In this document: piece by piece, positions 6,028-6,579 of the stretch
Layout of the letters: each line of letters opens with the position of its first letter
Position numbering within the stretch: the first letter of the stretch is position 1
NCBI GenBank assembly: GCA_902765035.1
Contig: CACWYF010000120.1
Location: 1 to 6,579, forward strand
Length of the DNA: 6,579 nucleotides
Direction: 5' to 3'
Origin: an uncultured Eubacteriales bacterium
Lineage (GTDB): Bacteria; Bacillota; Clostridia; Peptostreptococcales; Anaerovoracaceae
Notes under the pieces: model-generated
Databases searched by the model: none
The model's input: the letters and a program-made list of their open reading frames with translations, nothing else
Told to the model about the DNA's origin: nothing
Position numbers and translations under genes: made by a program

Positions 6028-6579
6028 ATGCTTTCATTTTTACTCGGACTTCTGGCAGGTGTGGCATCGCCGACTCAGGCCAGTGTCAATTCAAGGATAA
6101 GGGAAGACTTAAAGTCACCGTATATAACTTCTATATATAATTTCATCTGTGCGGCAGTTATCATGGCTGTCGCCATGCTTGTAATTGAGAAGTCGCTGTA
6201 TATCCCGGTGGGCAGAATAGCAGAGCAGCCGTTCTGGATATGGCTCGGGGGAACATGCGGTACTTTCATCGTTTTCCTCAACATTATCTGCCTGCCAAAA
6301 CTCGGGAGTGCGCGCAACGTCATGCTCCTGTGCTTCGGCCAGACGATGACCGGACTGATCATAGATAACTTCGGTCTCTTCGGATCGGCACAGATACCGG
6401 TAGATATGAAGAGGCTGGCCGGAGGAGCGCTCGTGCTTGCGGGGATCGCACTTGTAAACATCCCTTCAGGTCAGGACAGCACAGGGAATACCGGCGGAGC
6501 AAAGGGCGGAACGCTGCTCGTGTATATGCTTCTGTCCGTATTGTGCGGATTCTCATGCGCAGCCCAGGTGGCGATAAAC
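6028..6579 (+). CDS. DMT-superfamily transporter of the YdcZ (DUF606) type, two-repeat form, 3'-truncated
   Basis: This is an integral membrane protein; 184 residues are visible and the frame is open at the window edge. The first repeat has hydrophobic segments at about 1-21, 36-53, 70-89, 96-112 and 130-146. Family hallmarks as I know them are GLLAGVASPTQASVNSRI (7-24) with the conserved Gln17 and Asn21, WIWLGGTCGTF (70-80) and GQTMTGLIIDNFGLFG (104-119). A Gly/Ser/Thr-rich linker (147-162) follows, and then a second copy of the opening motif appears (LCGFSCAAQVAIN, 172-184). The gene is therefore the tandem form of about 300 aa, not the single-domain form of about 150 aa. The ATG at 6028 lies 28 nt after pyrE, with GGAG at 6012-6015 and TGGA at 6017-6020 upstream. 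There is no terminator between, so co-transcription with pyrE is likely. The substrate is unknown. Position alone hints at a pyrimidine-related solute, but this is inference. Confidence 0.8.
   Translation, partial: MLSFLLGLLAGVASPTQASVNSRIREDLKSPYITSIYNFICAAVIMAVAMLVIEKSLYIPVGRIAEQPFWIWLGGTCGTFIVFLNIICLPKLGSARNVMLLCFGQTMTGLIIDNFGLFGSAQIPVDMKRLAGGALVLAGIALVNIPSGQDSTGNTGGAKGGTLLVYMLLSVLCGFSCAAQVAIN

Overview
This window looks like a piece of a bacterial de novo pyrimidine (UMP) biosynthesis operon, with every gene on the + strand. The order is carB (5'-truncated and disrupted) - pyrK - pyrD - pyrF - pyrE - a DMT/YdcZ-type membrane protein (3'-truncated). The pairing of a class 1B dihydroorotate dehydrogenase (PyrD) with its PyrK electron-transfer subunit points to a Gram-positive, probably anaerobic bacterium of the Clostridia. 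Strong AGGAGG-like ribosome binding sites and frequent AGA arginine codons at middling GC content agree with this. The genus cannot be fixed from the sequence.

Layout. 2-2535: carB, missing roughly its first 200 codons off the left edge. It is broken near 1513 by what appears to be a deletion of about 31 nt, which removes the glycine-rich ATP-binding loop of the second ATP-grasp domain and shifts the frame. 2536-2656: a 121-nt spacer holding a large nested inverted repeat with competing hairpins. 2657-3475: pyrK. 3469-4380: pyrD, overlapping pyrK by 7 nt. 4381-4466: an 86-nt spacer with a 7-bp inverted repeat, a small hairpin and a strong RBS. 4467-5219: pyrF, carrying a short unusual insertion. 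5220-5345: a 126-nt spacer that starts with an in-frame echo of a pyrF segment and then contains a potential pseudoknot just upstream of pyrE. 5346-5999: pyrE. 6028-6579: the start of a YdcZ/DUF606-type transporter 28 nt after pyrE, probably co-transcribed.

How the genes work together. CarB, with CarA presumably encoded upstream, makes carbamoyl phosphate. PyrD/PyrK oxidise dihydroorotate to orotate and pass electrons to NAD+. PyrE adds phosphoribose from PRPP to give OMP. PyrF decarboxylates OMP to UMP. No aspartate transcarbamylase (pyrB), dihydroorotase (pyrC) or pyrR is visible here. No canonical PyrR-binding sequence or convincing intrinsic terminator was seen between the genes. The structured spacers are therefore the main candidates for undescribed regulation, and the carB lesion is the main anomaly in coding sequence.
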